Made by a program: the position numbers and the translations under genes
Shown: one piece after another, positions 8,325 to 16,539 of the stretch
Position numbering within the stretch: position 1 is the stretch's first letter
Layout of the letters: every line of letters starts with the position of its first letter
Source of the DNA: Ureibacillus yapensis
GTDB lineage: Bacteria; Bacillota; Bacilli; Bacillales_A; Planococcaceae
Assembly (NCBI RefSeq): GCF_003515775.1
Contig: NZ_QWEI01000010.1
Location: 91,841-155,840, forward strand
Direction of reading: 5' to 3'
Length of the DNA stretch: 64,000 nt
The notes under the pieces: generated by a model
Databases searched by the model: none
Told to the model about the DNA's origin: nothing
The model's input: the letters and a program-made list of their open reading frames with translations, nothing else

Positions 8325-9290
8325 TTAAACTAAAAGGGATACCAATACTGCCTTTTGCGCATGCAGTCTATTTTCTGCCTGCTCAAAGATATATGAATTT
8401 GGTCCGTCGATTACGGAAGTGGCTACTTCTTCTTCACGGTGTGCAGGCAAACAGTGCAAGAACATGTAATCCGGCTTTGCATGTGCCACTAATTTATCAT
8501 TAACTTGGTACTCTTTAAAATCCAGTAATCGTTGTGAAGACTCCTCCTCTTGCCCCATACTAGTCCAGACGTCCGCATAAACCGCATCCGCATTCTTCAC
8601 TGCTGCAACAGGATCATTTGTAACCGTTACAATACTTCCATTGGCTTTGGCAATTTCCTGCGCTTTTGCAATGATTTCAGCATTTGGTTCATAGCCTTTA
8701 GGAGTTGCCACGACAATATCCATTCCTACGTGGGCTGAAGCAACGACCAAAGAATGCGCTACATTATTGCCATCGCTCACATAAGCAATTTTAAGACCTT
8801 TCAAGCTGCCTTTATTTTCTGCGATTGTCTCAAGGTCCGCCAACGCTTGGCATGGGTGGTATAAATCTGTTAAACCATTGATTACCGGTATTGTTGCATG
8901 TTCTGCCAGTTCTTTTACCATCTCGTGCGAATTTGCGCGAATCATAATTGCATCCAGGTAACCAGATAAAACATGGCCAGTATCAGAAATCGGTTCACCA
9001 CGTCCGATCTGCAGATCACGTGAGTGCATATACATCGCCTTACCGCCAAGTTGGTTCATTCCCACCTCGAAGGAAATACGCGTACGTGTTGAATGTTTCT
9101 CAAAAATCATACCCAAAGTTTTGCCTTCGAGTAATTTTGGACATTTTCCGTCCTTCGTAATTTTTTTAAGCTGTGTAGCTAATGTGATTAAATCCTGTAC
9201 TTCTTCACTTGTATAATCCAACAGCGTTAATAGGTCTTTCCCTTTTAAGCTCGACACTAATTTAAGCTGCAACTCTTCCAACAATTTCAT
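8325..9290 (-). CDS. argF: Ornithine carbamoyltransferase
   Basis: The enzyme joins carbamoyl phosphate to ornithine to give citrulline in arginine synthesis. The 321 residues show the carbamoyl-phosphate motif STRTR at about 67-71, HPCQ at 145-148, the ornithine-loop region around 235-240 and HCLPAHR at about 275-281. No other arginine gene neighbours it. Anabolic ArgF is preferred over a catabolic enzyme because no arcA or arcC is present and AT-rich ArgR-like palindromes lie upstream. It is flanked by terminators, so it is probably monocistronic. Confidence 0.93.
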   Translation of the reverse strand: MKLLEELQLKLVSSLKGKDLLTLLDYTSEEVQDLITLATQLKKITKDGKCPKLLEGKTLGMIFEKHSTRTRISFEVGMNQLGGKAMYMHSRDLQIGRGEPISDTGHVLSGYLDAIMIRANSHEMVKELAEHATIPVINGLTDLYHPCQALADLETIAENKGSLKGLKIAYVSDGNNVAHSLVVASAHVGMDIVVATPKGYEPNAEIIAKAQEIAKANGSIVTVTNDPVAAVKNADAVYADVWTSMGQEEESSQRLLDFKEYQVNDKLVAHAKPDYMFLHCLPAHREEEVATSVIDGPNSYIFEQAENRLHAQKAVLVSLLV

Positions 9291-9336
9291 AATACTTCGC
9301 CCCTAACTTCCGATTGATGTTGAATTTATTATACAT

Positions 9337-9378
9337 ATGCATAATTATAAAATCAAGTGTATTTTTATAATTATACAT
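9337..9378. promoter_or_regulatory. Two inverted AT-rich boxes, possible ArgR operators of argF
   Basis: ATGCATAATTATAAA (9337-9351) and TTTATAATTATACAT (9364-9378) are near-perfect inverted copies, each close to the Firmicute ARG-box style TGTATAATTATACA. They lie 46-88 bases upstream of the argF start. The 27-base centre spacing is longer than the usual 21, so the assignment is tentative. Confidence 0.4.
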
Positions 9379-9530
9379 ATTTTTCTTCTTAATATTTTAT
9401 ACATTGTTATAGAATAAAAAAACATATTACATAAGCAAAACGGCTGTTTAATTAATAATTATTCATAACTCCTTATATCCCCTCTTTACCCTTTATATGT
9501 ATATTCACAAACCTTGAATTTAGACACATA

Positions 9531-9561
9531 AAAAAAGAGCTGTTTCTTAAATAGAAACAAC
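9531..9561 (-). terminator. Terminator after the M42 aminopeptidase gene
   Basis: On the minus strand GTTGTTTCT pairs with AGAAACAGC (one G-U) and is followed by seven Ts, 26 bases after the stop. The remaining bases of the 9291-9586 gap hold only the argF upstream region. Confidence 0.8.
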
Positions 9562-9586
9562 CCTCAAAAATAGGAGCTGGGGAACT

Positions 9587-10675
9587 TTAATCAAAAATAA
9601 TTTTATTCACTGTCTCGCGATCTAACTTCTTAACAAGTTCCACAATCAGTTTTACCGTGTTTTCATAGTCGTCACGGTGTAAAATTGCTGCATGGGAATG
9701 GATATAGCGTGTTGCGATGCCAATTGCCATAGCAGGAACGCCATTCGCCGTAATATGGATGGAACCAGCGTCTGTTCCTCCGCCAGGTGTTGAATCAAAT
9801 TGATATGGAATATTGTTTTCTTCCGCCACATCGACAACAAAATCACGAAGCCCTTTATGGCCAACCATGGATGCATCGAAAATTATAATTTGAGGACCGT
9901 CCCCTAATTTCGACGTTGACTCTTTCGGTGAAATGCCTGGTGTATCTCCTGCAACTCCAACGTCCACCGCAAAACCGATATCCGGCTTAATCTTGAATGT
10001 AGAAGTTTTTGCGCCGCGAAGACCTACTTCCTCTTGCACGTTTCCTACACCATATACAATATTCGGATGATTGATGTCTTTCAATGCTTTTAAAACATCA
10101 ATGGCAATCGCACAGCCAATTCGGTTATCCCATGCCTTGGCTAGCAGCATTTTTTCATTTTTCATTACATTAAACTCAAAATATGGTGTAATCATGTCGC
10201 CGGGACGGATTCCCCACTCTTGCACTTCTTCCCTTGAAGACGCACCAATATCAATAAATAACTCTTTGAGTTCCACTACTTTTTTACGTTGATCAACAGG
10301 GAGAATATGAGGAGGCTTCGACCCAATCACCCCGATGATTTCTTCACCTTTGCGGGTAGTAATGGTTACTCGCTGGGAAAGCATAACATGGCTCCACCAG
10401 CCACCCACTGTCTGGAATTTAACAAAGCCTTTGTCGTCAATTTGGGAAACCATAAAACCGACTTCATCCAGATGTCCGGCTACCATAATTTTCGGGCCGT
10501 TTTCGTCCCCCACTTTTTTGGCAATCAAGCTCCCCAAATTGTCTTGTTCCATTTCATCAGCATACGGCGCAATATACTTTCGCATTACTTCACGGGGTGC
10601 CCTTTCATTACCGGCAATCCCATTTGCATCCGTTAATTCTTTCAGCATCTTCAATGTATTGTCTAATTCAGCCAT
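9587..10675 (-). CDS. ysdC: M42-family metallo-aminopeptidase, YsdC-like
   Basis: A 362-residue cytoplasmic dinuclear-metal aminopeptidase of the glutamyl aminopeptidase/tetrahedral (TET) group. Metal ligands are visible: H68 in AGHLDE, D183 in AWDN, the catalytic pair E215/E216 in QEEVG, D238 in VDVG and the late His in YIHSHA. A PDZ-like insert interrupts the catalytic domain between about residues 72 and 165. It ends with its own terminator. Neighbouring ysdB and ysdA match the B. subtilis ysdABC locus, although in this window a dUTPase gene and an inverted pair interrupt it. Confidence 0.88.
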   Translation of the reverse strand: MAELDNTLKMLKELTDANGIAGNERAPREVMRKYIAPYADEMEQDNLGSLIAKKVGDENGPKIMVAGHLDEVGFMVSQIDDKGFVKFQTVGGWWSHVMLSQRVTITTRKGEEIIGVIGSKPPHILPVDQRKKVVELKELFIDIGASSREEVQEWGIRPGDMITPYFEFNVMKNEKMLLAKAWDNRIGCAIAIDVLKALKDINHPNIVYGVGNVQEEVGLRGAKTSTFKIKPDIGFAVDVGVAGDTPGISPKESTSKLGDGPQIIIFDASMVGHKGLRDFVVDVAEENNIPYQFDSTPGGGTDAGSIHITANGVPAMAIGIATRYIHSHAAILHRDDYENTVKLIVELVKKLDRETVNKIIFD

Positions 10676-10758
10676 TTTTTGCCCTCCTTGGTCAATTCAC
10701 CTTTATTATACTTTTAATATTTCGGTTATAGAAATATTCAACCTGAAAATAGCAAAAT

Positions 10759-11244
10759 TTAATATCCATTTCTTTGGCGTTCATAGTTTTTTTCATTTTT
10801 CGCTAAATAAGCTTCCATAATATCCTCAAGAGTAAAGTCCAGATTGAAAGCTAACATACCATAATATTGCCATACAGTTCGATATGTATTCTCGTCAGGC
10901 TGTTGAATAAACGTTAAAATCGCTTCCTGCGTACTCAAAAAACAATGCGTCAAATCTTCTTTCCTTTTTACCTCCGGCCATGCATCAAGCGATAATTCCC
11001 TTACATTGCCCAAGGATAAAAGAAAGTGTATGGAATCAACGAATTCTTCCAAAATGACTTTACGCTCGGAAGGTCCTTTTGTACTCCAGAATTTAAAACA
11101 TCTTGTTTCATTCGCCAATTCCGCCAACTCTACCATTAAGGCAAGCCCTTTTTCCTTAAATACATCACGCTCGATATTCTGCGTTTCTTCGATAAAAGCA
11201 TCCAATTCACGCTGCATTTCAAATAATTCTTTAAATTCCATCAT
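10759..11244 (-). CDS. Dimeric all-alpha dUTPase (dUTPase_2 family)
   Basis: A 161-residue helical NTP pyrophosphohydrolase that should hydrolyse dUTP to dUMP and keep uracil out of DNA. The metal-binding pattern of the all-alpha superfamily is present: E39-x2-E42 with E46 in VELAELANE, and E66/E67 with D70 in EEFVDSIHF. It is unrelated in fold to trimeric Dut. The gene precedes ysdC on the same strand with an 83-base gap and diverges from ysdB. Confidence 0.8.
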   Translation of the reverse strand: MMEFKELFEMQRELDAFIEETQNIERDVFKEKGLALMVELAELANETRCFKFWSTKGPSERKVILEEFVDSIHFLLSLGNVRELSLDAWPEVKRKEDLTHCFLSTQEAILTFIQQPDENTYRTVWQYYGMLAFNLDFTLEDIMEAYLAKNEKNYERQRNGY

Positions 11245-11332
11245 TCAATCCCTCAATTTCTAAATAAAATGAAACCTATTCCTTACTTAATCGTAAATGA
11301 AACGACTAAGTGTTTACAAGGGGGAACTTAAT

Positions 11333-11719
11333 TTGGCTCTTCTTCTTTTCCGATTATTTATTATTGCCACGATTATTTATATCATTTATAAAGGTGTACA
11401 ATATTTTACAAATCCAAAGCGCAAGTTCGATGTGGCTTTTGAAAATGAAGAATATTATTTTTATGATGATGTAAAAAATGTTCGAAAAAACTTTTTTATT
11501 TCTTATAAAGGTGCTCTTTTTGAAGGAGAGAAATATTTGGGGACAACCGAAAATGCATTCGAGGTAGTATCGATTTTCGTTTGGGTACACGATCCGATGA
11601 AGCTTCAAGGACTGACAAAGGAAGATTTTCGCTATTTGGAAAATGAAATTCTTATGAACTATCCCAATGCCGAAATTAATTGGAAAAATCCGATTGAGCG
11701 GTTAATGAAAGAACAGTAA
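11333..11719 (+). CDS. ysdB: YsdB-like sigma-W pathway protein
   Basis: A 128-residue protein has one N-terminal transmembrane segment (ALLLFRLFIIATIIYIIYKG) and a cytoplasmic domain ending in PIERLMKEQ. B. subtilis YsdB, about 130 residues, has the same size and layout and is linked to sigma-W activation; the mechanism is not clear. I chose the TTG at 11333 because a GGGGG-containing site lies about 8 bases upstream and the product then begins at the membrane helix. The ATG at 11297 lacks a ribosome binding site. Confidence 0.72.
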   Translation: MALLLFRLFIIATIIYIIYKGVQYFTNPKRKFDVAFENEEYYFYDDVKNVRKNFFISYKGALFEGEKYLGTTENAFEVVSIFVWVHDPMKLQGLTKEDFRYLENEILMNYPNAEINWKNPIERLMKEQ

Positions 11720-11763
11720 GATAATGAAGCAATGATAATCTCCCTTTAAGAGGAGGAGGGGAA

Positions 11764-12243
11764 ATGGAATACCTCGCCATATTTTTTTGTATAGCGATTA
11801 CGCTGCATAATATTGAGGAAGCGATTCTGTTGCCGAAGTGGTCCCAGCATTCTTCAAAATTTCAAAAGCCCGTGACTTCCAGGGAGTTTCTTTTTGCAGT
11901 TGTAATTATCACCGCTCTAGCTTATGTATCTGCATTCAGCTATTTATTTAAACCTGAATCCCATCTTGCAAAATGGGTATTCCTTGGCTTTTTAGGTTCA
12001 ATGATCGTGAATGCTATTGTTCCCCACCTTCTGGCAACCGTCTTGATGAAAAAGTATGCCCCTGGACTTCTGACAGGCTTATTGCTTAACATTCCAATCA
12101 ATTCATTGATACTTTATCAAATGTTTGAAGGAAAATTGATTGTTTGGAACGAGTTGCTATTCCCAACATTAATCGTTGGGATATTGCTGCTGACACTTAT
12201 ACCGCTGTTATTCAAAATTGGCCGCGCACTTTTCCATAAATAA
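11764..12243 (+). CDS. HXXEE-domain integral membrane protein
   Basis: A 159-residue protein with about four or five hydrophobic helices. The first helix carries the H-N-I-E-E motif (residues 17-21) that names the HXXEE family, and a later helix has the paired N-x-x-x-P-H element. A strong AGGAGGAGGGG site precedes the ATG. It follows ysdB by 44 bases on the same strand and is followed by a terminator, so the two are probably cotranscribed. The family's biochemical role is unknown; the conserved polar residues within helices hint at metal binding, which is an inference. Confidence 0.75.
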   Translation: MEYLAIFFCIAITLHNIEEAILLPKWSQHSSKFQKPVTSREFLFAVVIITALAYVSAFSYLFKPESHLAKWVFLGFLGSMIVNAIVPHLLATVLMKKYAPGLLTGLLLNIPINSLILYQMFEGKLIVWNELLFPTLIVGILLLTLIPLLFKIGRALFHK

Positions 12244-12247
12244 TAAA

Positions 12248-12278
12248 AGGATTGTCTGGCATGGTTATAGACAATCCT
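12248..12278 (+). terminator. Terminator after the HXXEE gene
   Basis: A perfect 10-bp stem AGGATTGTCT / AGACAATCCT with an 11-nt loop precedes a T-rich stretch. It lies between converging genes and may work both ways. Confidence 0.78.
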
Positions 12279-12286
12279 CTGTTATT

Positions 12287-12556
12287 TTAAAAAATAGTAA
12301 AAAACCTTACAACGATAAAAATCTGGATTGCTGCGATGATGGGAAATCCAAAAGCAAAAGAGTTATGTTTTGTTTTGTGGCGGAATAAATACATCCCCAA
12401 TACCCCCCCGCAAGCTCCTCCAAGAATGGCTAATGTAAAAAGTGATTTTTCCGATATACGCCATTCGTGTTTTTTTGCCCGTGACTTATCAATGTACATG
12501 AAAGCACAAAGAACAATCGACATAACTGCGATATAGGCCAGAAATGCTAATGCCAT
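12287..12556 (-). CDS. ysdA: DUF1294 membrane protein, YsdA-like
   Basis: An 89-residue protein with three hydrophobic segments and the DUF1294 signature: D-K-x-x-A at the end of the first helix (YIDKSRAKKHEWRISE), then LGGACGG and HKTKHNSF. The ATG at 12556 is preferred over 12580 because an AAGAAGGGA site sits just upstream and the length then matches the 89 residues of B. subtilis YsdA. It follows rplT on the same strand, as in B. subtilis, with a terminator between. Function is unknown. Confidence 0.82.
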   Translation of the reverse strand: MALAFLAYIAVMSIVLCAFMYIDKSRAKKHEWRISEKSLFTLAILGGACGGVLGMYLFRHKTKHNSFAFGFPIIAAIQIFIVVRFFTIF

Positions 12557-12586
12557 AGAATCCCTTCTTTCTATATACATATAGAA

Positions 12587-12616
12587 AAAGGCTGATAGGA
12601 TGTCCTACCAGCCTTT
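12587..12616 (-). terminator. Terminator of the infC-rpmI-rplT operon
   Basis: A 14-bp stem AAAGGCTGATAGGA / TCCTACCAGCCTTT with a 2-nt apparent loop (opening to a normal loop) is followed on the minus strand by CTTTTTCT, 14 bases after the rplT stop. Confidence 0.88.
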
Positions 12617-12629
12617 CGTTATAGCAAAA

Positions 12630-12989
12630 TTATTTCGCGACTGCTTTTTTAGCCTCTTCAGCTAATTGTGCGAATGCAGCGCTGTCTGTTACAGCTAAGT
12701 CAGCTAACATTTTACGGTTAACTTCGATACCAGCTACTTTTAATCCGTGCATTAAACGGCTGTAAGAAAGACCGTTGATGCGAGCAGCTGCGTTGATGCG
12801 CGTGATCCATAATTTACGGAAATCACGTTTCTTTTGACGACGGTCACGATATGCATATTGACCTGATTTCATTACTGCTTGGTTAGCAACTTTGTATAAT
12901 GTATGTTTTGAACCATAATAACCTTTTGCTAATTTTAAAACTTTTTTACGACGCTTGCGCGTTACTGTTCCGCCTTTTACGCGTGGCAT
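12630..12989 (-). CDS. rplT: 50S ribosomal protein L20
   Basis: A 119-residue, strongly basic protein with the L20 start [29 protein letters not shown] in pieces such as [14 protein letters not shown] and the globular half around [21 protein letters not shown]20 binds 23S rRNA early in 50S assembly and in Bacillales represses its own operon by binding the infC leader. It is last in infC-rpmI-rplT, with a good GGAGG site before its ATG. Confidence 0.98.
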   Translation of the reverse strand: MPRVKGGTVTRKRRKKVLKLAKGYYGSKHTLYKVANQAVMKSGQYAYRDRRQKKRDFRKLWITRINAAARINGLSYSRLMHGLKVAGIEVNRKMLADLAVTDSAAFAQLAEEAKKAVAK

Positions 12990-13041
12990 ACTAATTACCT
13001 CCTGCTAATTCTTCCGAATGTTTAATATTATTTACGTTCAA

Positions 13042-13242
13042 TTATTTCATGTAAGTCAATAAAGATCTGATACGTTTGAAATCACCAGATGACGCAACTT
13101 TTGCTTTACGCAGGTGACGTTTTTGTTTTGTTGATTTGTTAGCGAACAAGTGGCTTCCGTAAGCGCGGTCAAATTTTAATTTTCCTTTGCCCGTTTTCTT
13201 GAAACGCTTAGCAGCGCCACGGTGAGTTTTCATTTTTGGCAT
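13042..13242 (-). CDS. rpmI: 50S ribosomal protein L35
   Basis: A 66-residue basic protein with the L35 pattern [20 protein letters not shown], then [13 protein letters not shown] and a C-terminal IRSLLTYMK. It lies 33 bases after infC and 52 bases before rplT in the classic operon, with an AGGAGG site before the ATG. Confidence 0.98.
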   Translation of the reverse strand: MPKMKTHRGAAKRFKKTGKGKLKFDRAYGSHLFANKSTKQKRHLRKAKVASSGDFKRIRSLLTYMK

Positions 13243-13275
13243 TTCGAATTTCCTCCTAAACTATTCGTCAATATA

Positions 13276-13791
13276 CTATTTCTCGTTCTTTGGTTGAAGA
13301 ACTAAGAACATGCTTCTGCCTTCCATCTTCGGTCTTTGTTCAACCGTTGCAACTTCGGCGCAAGCTTCAGCAAAGCGATCTAATACACGTTGACCAATTT
13401 CCTTATGCGTAATCGCACGACCTTTAAAACGTATAGAACATTTCACTTTGTCGCCTTTTTCAAGGAATTTGATCGCATTACGTAATTTCGTTTGGAAATC
13501 ATGTTCATCAATAGTTGGACTTAAACGAACTTCCTTGATATTGATGATTTTTTGATTTTTCCGAACTTCACGATCTTTCTTTTGCTGTTCAAACTTAAAC
13601 TTACCATAGTCCATAATACGAGCGACTGGTGGCTTAGCTTGAGGGGCCACAAGGACAAGATCCAAGTTTACACGAGCGGCGATTTCTAGCGCTTCGTTAC
13701 GAGATTTCACTCCAAGCTGATCACCATTATGATCGATTAGACGAAGTTCACGTGCGCGGATGCCTTCGTTTACATACATGTCTTTGCTAAT
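13276..13791 (-). CDS. infC: Translation initiation factor IF-3 (AUU start)
   Basis: IF-3 binds the 30S subunit and rejects non-canonical initiation. The N domain starts [20 protein letters not shown]; the linker and C domain carry [18 protein letters not shown] and the [14 protein letters not shown] helix near residues 135-150. The start is the ATT at 13789-13791: a GGAGGTGG site (complement of 13798-13805) lies about 6 bases upstream, it gives the usual ~171 residues, and AUU starts are the classic autoregulatory device of infC. The upstream ATG at 13896 lies in the leader terminator hairpin and is rejected. Confidence 0.95.
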   Translation of the reverse strand: MSKDMYVNEGIRARELRLIDHNGDQLGVKSRNEALEIAARVNLDLVLVAPQAKPPVARIMDYGKFKFEQQKKDREVRKNQKIINIKEVRLSPTIDEHDFQTKLRNAIKFLEKGDKVKCSIRFKGRAITHKEIGQRVLDRFAEACAEVATVEQRPKMEGRSMFLVLQPKNEK

Positions 13792-13879
13792 ACGAATCCA
13801 CCTCCAAGATTGTGTCGGGAATACATGAGTTAAGAGCAAATATGCCCGGTTGAACGGTACACTTCCTAAGTATGTCCAT

Positions 13880-14042
13880 AAAAAAAAGGCGGACATTTCA
13901 GAAGATGTCCGCCCGCTATATATTACATACGCTCATAGTCAGCGCAATAAATTCAACGTGTCTATACCTGTCAACTGCAAAAGCGTCATTCAGGTGAGAA
14001 GCGGGCAGCCTCTACTTCAACCACAAACTGTATTCATAACCT
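13880..14042 (-). ncRNA. L20-type leader with intrinsic terminator upstream of infC
   Basis: Between the infC promoter and gene lies a ~160-base leader ending in a perfect 9-bp hairpin GGCGGACAT / ATGTCCGCC (13888-13896 with 13905-13913) followed by eight Ts on the minus strand. In B. subtilis the homologous leader is an L20-responsive attenuator. Position, operon and terminator fit that element; I have not folded the L20-binding pseudoknot. Confidence 0.78.
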
Positions 14043-14047
14043 TACTC

Positions 14048-14076
14048 ATAATATCATCCAATGTTTGTTATGTCAA
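14048..14076 (-). promoter_or_regulatory. Sigma-A promoter of infC-rpmI-rplT
   Basis: On the minus strand TTGACA (14071-14076) and TATTAT (14048-14053) are separated by 17 bases, placing the start at about 14041, at the head of the leader. Confidence 0.78.
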
Positions 14077-14090
14077 CTTTTTTATTTTAA

Positions 14091-14158
14091 ATAAGAAAAG
14101 CGCAAGCGCCCTGGTTAGCCATCGACATGTGTTTTATGTATCGAAAGCGCAGCGACAG
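14091..14158. repeat. Intergenic repeat A, copy 1
   Basis: This 68-base stretch, beginning ATAAGAAAAGCGCAAGCGCC and ending CGAAAGCGCAGCGACAG, is almost the same as 48396-48463. The two copies differ at only about eight positions. Short inverted arms (GCGC-AA-GCGC and TCGATA / TGTCGA-type) suggest it folds as RNA or cruciform. It lies between the infC promoter and the divergent glycosyltransferase gene. The rest of 14159-14444 is AT-rich, with one small hairpin (CACCT / AGGTG at about 14295-14313) and nothing else I can identify. Confidence 0.75.
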
Positions 14159-14444
14159 AACCTACATATTCTCTCATAAAAAACACCATTCATCAACAGA
14201 CCAACCAGTTTAGGGTTAAACAACAAAGTTTCTTCACTAACTTTGTCTAAAAATGTTTCAACAAAAATTTAGAAGGGTAGAAAATCTATACCACACCTAT
14301 TTTAAACAGGTGCCGTCAGGAAATCGAGATCTTAGAAAAACAAAATATCGCCTAATAATTTTCTATTAAAAGATTTTATTTGTTAGGGAGATTTAAAAAA
14401 CTAAGATCCAAAAACAAGCCAGAAAACAAAATGGAGGTATAAGT

Positions 14445-15653
14445 ATGATTCAAAGAAAAGTACTATTTATCTCGGATCACGGAGATCCCCTAGCACCACT
14501 TGGAAGTAAACAAGCAGGCGGACAAAATAATTACGTACATCATCTCGCTCTATCTTTGGAAGAAGAAGGCTATTCAGTGGATGTCGTAACGCATTGGTGT
14601 TTAGATGAGGCTCCACAAATCGAAAGCTTCGGAAAATCCAGCCGCGTCATCCGCATAGCGGCAGGTAAAAAAGGTTTTGTCGACAAAAACGAATTATTCA
14701 CATTGCTTCCGCGCTTTTATATAGAAATGAAAAATACAATCGATTTATCGGAATACGAGCTGCTCCATACCCACTACTGGTTATCAGGTGTACTCGGGCT
14801 GCAAATTAAAAAAGAATTCGGTTTGCCTTGGTTCCATACAAATCACTCGTTAGGAATTGCAAAGCAACTAGGAACCGGCATGAAAGATAAACGCCGCCTT
14901 TATTATGAAGAAAGAATTTTGACTGAAGTTGACCAAATTATTGCTACAACACCAAATGAAAAGAAATTAATCCTGGACACTGTTGCATCACCTGCGCCAG
15001 TTCACATTGTACCAATTGGCGTTGCAGATACTTACCACCGTCTTTATAAGAAACCATATGAATTCGGCAACTACTTCTTATTTGTTGGCCGACTGGAAGA
15101 ATCAAAAGGGATTTATGTTTTACTCAACTCCTTCCGAGAACTTGTTGAGCAAAAGAAGATTCCTAAGCAGATCAAGCTGCTTATTGCCGGTGGTAGCGAA
15201 ACAGATGTCAATGTTAAAAAGTTCTATCCAAATAACCCCAAATTACAACAAGCAATTGTCGGCTTAGAAGATCGCATTAAATTCTTGGGACCTAAAAATG
15301 AAAACGAGCTGGCAGAATTATTTAAAAATGCGGTAGCTACAGTTGTTCCTTCATACTACGAATCATTCGGCATGGTGGCAGCGGAAGCGCAGGCTTGCGG
15401 TTGTCCGGTTATTGCATCAAAAGTAGGCGGATTGCAAGACATTGTAATCCCTTATAAAACAGGGTTGCATGTAGCAAAAGGAAACATTTCCAAGCTCGCG
15501 GAATCTATGTATGACTTGTTGCGCAAACCTCAATTATTGAAAGAATTAAAAACTAATGCCCGCAAATTCGCCGGTCGCGAGTTTAAATGGCAAAATATCG
15601 CAAAAAAAATTGATAATCTTTACGAGGAGTCGCTGTATGAAACTATTAGGTAA
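14445..15653 (+). CDS. GT4 glycosyltransferase, sucrose-phosphate-synthase-like
   Basis: A 402-residue GT-B retaining glycosyltransferase. The N-terminal acceptor domain has GGQ at 25-27 (AGGQNNYVHHLALSL), HTHYW at 108-112 and HTNHSLG at 131-137, patterns shared by sucrose-phosphate synthases and MshA-type enzymes. The C-terminal domain has the NDP-binding R216/K221 in GRLEESKG and the E-x7-E pair E306/E314 in YESFGMVAAEAQ. An AATGGAGG site precedes the ATG. The next gene overlaps by 17 bases and belongs to the sucrose-phosphatase family, so a hexose-6-phosphate acceptor and a disaccharide phosphate product are likely. The exact sugars are not determined by sequence. Confidence 0.8.
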   Translation: MIQRKVLFISDHGDPLAPLGSKQAGGQNNYVHHLALSLEEEGYSVDVVTHWCLDEAPQIESFGKSSRVIRIAAGKKGFVDKNELFTLLPRFYIEMKNTIDLSEYELLHTHYWLSGVLGLQIKKEFGLPWFHTNHSLGIAKQLGTGMKDKRRLYYEERILTEVDQIIATTPNEKKLILDTVASPAPVHIVPIGVADTYHRLYKKPYEFGNYFLFVGRLEESKGIYVLLNSFRELVEQKKIPKQIKLLIAGGSETDVNVKKFYPNNPKLQQAIVGLEDRIKFLGPKNENELAELFKNAVATVVPSYYESFGMVAAEAQACGCPVIASKVGGLQDIVIPYKTGLHVAKGNISKLAESMYDLLRKPQLLKELKTNARKFAGREFKWQNIAKKIDNLYEESLYETIR

Positions 15654-16368
15654 CGAAATACTTGCCACTGATTTAGATAATACTTTAGTGGGCCATAATG
15701 AAAAATTGGAACAGCTATGGACTTACTTCCAAAGTCAGAATATAGATATTTCTTTGATTTATATAACAGGAAGACATTTTTCTTCCGCCATGGACCTGAT
15801 TGAACAGCAGAATTTGCCTAAGCCTAATATTCTAGTATGCGATGTCGGAGCAACTATTTATATTGGACCAGATTTGAAGGAAGATGATCAGTGGCGAATT
15901 ATCACCTCGGCAGATTGGAATCCGGATCTTATTTTGCGGGTTACCAATCAATATGAAGCATTTGAGCGTCAGCCATTGCCGAATGATTATCGTCTATCAT
16001 TCACGGTTTTAAATAATCCCGGCTGCGTAAAAGAAGTAGAAGAAACGCTTAACCTATATTCTTTAGCTTTCCATCTTATTTATAGTTCCAACAAAGATGT
16101 TGATATTCTGCCTTCCCATACGAATAAAGGCGCTGCACTGAAATATGTGCTTGAAAAATATGCACCGGAGAACCCCAACATCTTGATTGCTGGGGATTCC
16201 GGCAATGATGTCGACATGATGAAATTAGGGTTGCCATCCGTAATCGTCGGCAACAGCCAAAATGAATTAAGGCGCTATAGTTATTTGCCCAATGTCTATT
16301 TGGCCAACGAATCATTCGCGTCAGGCATTCAAGAAGGATGGAGTTATTTCTACCAATCCACTTACTGA
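15637..16368 (+). CDS. HAD phosphatase of the sucrose-6-phosphate phosphatase family
   Basis: A 243-residue HAD hydrolase with motif I D12-x-D14 (TDLDNTLVG), motif II T44 (YITGRHF), motif III K164 (HTNKGAA) and motif IV D187/D191 (GDSGNDVDMM). The cap signatures CDVGATIYIG (68-77) and the W-x-x-D then RQPLPNDYRLSF region are those of S6PP proteins, not of general Cof phosphatases. The ATG at 15637 has a GAGGAG site inside the end of the preceding gene and replaces the longer frame from 15556. It should dephosphorylate the product of that glycosyltransferase. Sucrose, mannosylfructose or a related compatible solute are all possible. Confidence 0.82.
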   Translation: MKLLGNEILATDLDNTLVGHNEKLEQLWTYFQSQNIDISLIYITGRHFSSAMDLIEQQNLPKPNILVCDVGATIYIGPDLKEDDQWRIITSADWNPDLILRVTNQYEAFERQPLPNDYRLSFTVLNNPGCVKEVEETLNLYSLAFHLIYSSNKDVDILPSHTNKGAALKYVLEKYAPENPNILIAGDSGNDVDMMKLGLPSVIVGNSQNELRRYSYLPNVYLANESFASGIQEGWSYFYQSTY

Positions 16369-16414
16369 TCAGAAAAGTTGCAACGGCTCTCCCAGTTCCA
16401 AAAGCAACTGGAGA

Positions 16415-16450
16415 AACCCCAATGAGGATGCTCTTGTCCTTATTGGGGTT
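16415..16450 (+). terminator. Terminator of the glycosyltransferase/phosphatase operon
   Basis: AACCCCAAT pairs with ATTGGGGTT, followed by TTTTG. It lies 47 bases after the phosphatase stop. Confidence 0.8.
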
Positions 16451-16500
16451 TTGAAGTTTTCAAGGAGCTAGCCGCAAGAAAAGCTCTTGCGCCAAACGCC

Positions 16501-16537
16501 AAAAAAGCTTGGATGAAAAATACATCCAAGCTTTTTT
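16501..16537. terminator. Bidirectional terminator after thrS
   Basis: The near-perfect inverted repeat AAAAAAGCTTGGATG / CATCCAAGCTTTTTT provides a stem with U-runs on both strands, 3 bases from the thrS stop codon. Confidence 0.88.
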
Positions 16538-16539
16538 GA

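Noticed and set aside
10335..10820. Plus-strand frame of 161 codons spanning the ysdC 5' end
   Set aside because: It is antisense to ysdC and the intergenic gap, with no ribosome site and no recognisable domain.
13793..13896. N-terminal extension of IF-3 from the ATG at 13896
   Set aside because: That ATG lies in the leader terminator hairpin and the added residues have no IF-3 homology; the AUU at 13791 has the ribosome site.
14281..14320. Hairpin upstream of the glycosyltransferase as a riboswitch
   Set aside because: A 5-bp stem alone is not enough; no known aptamer motif was recognised in the 285-base leader.
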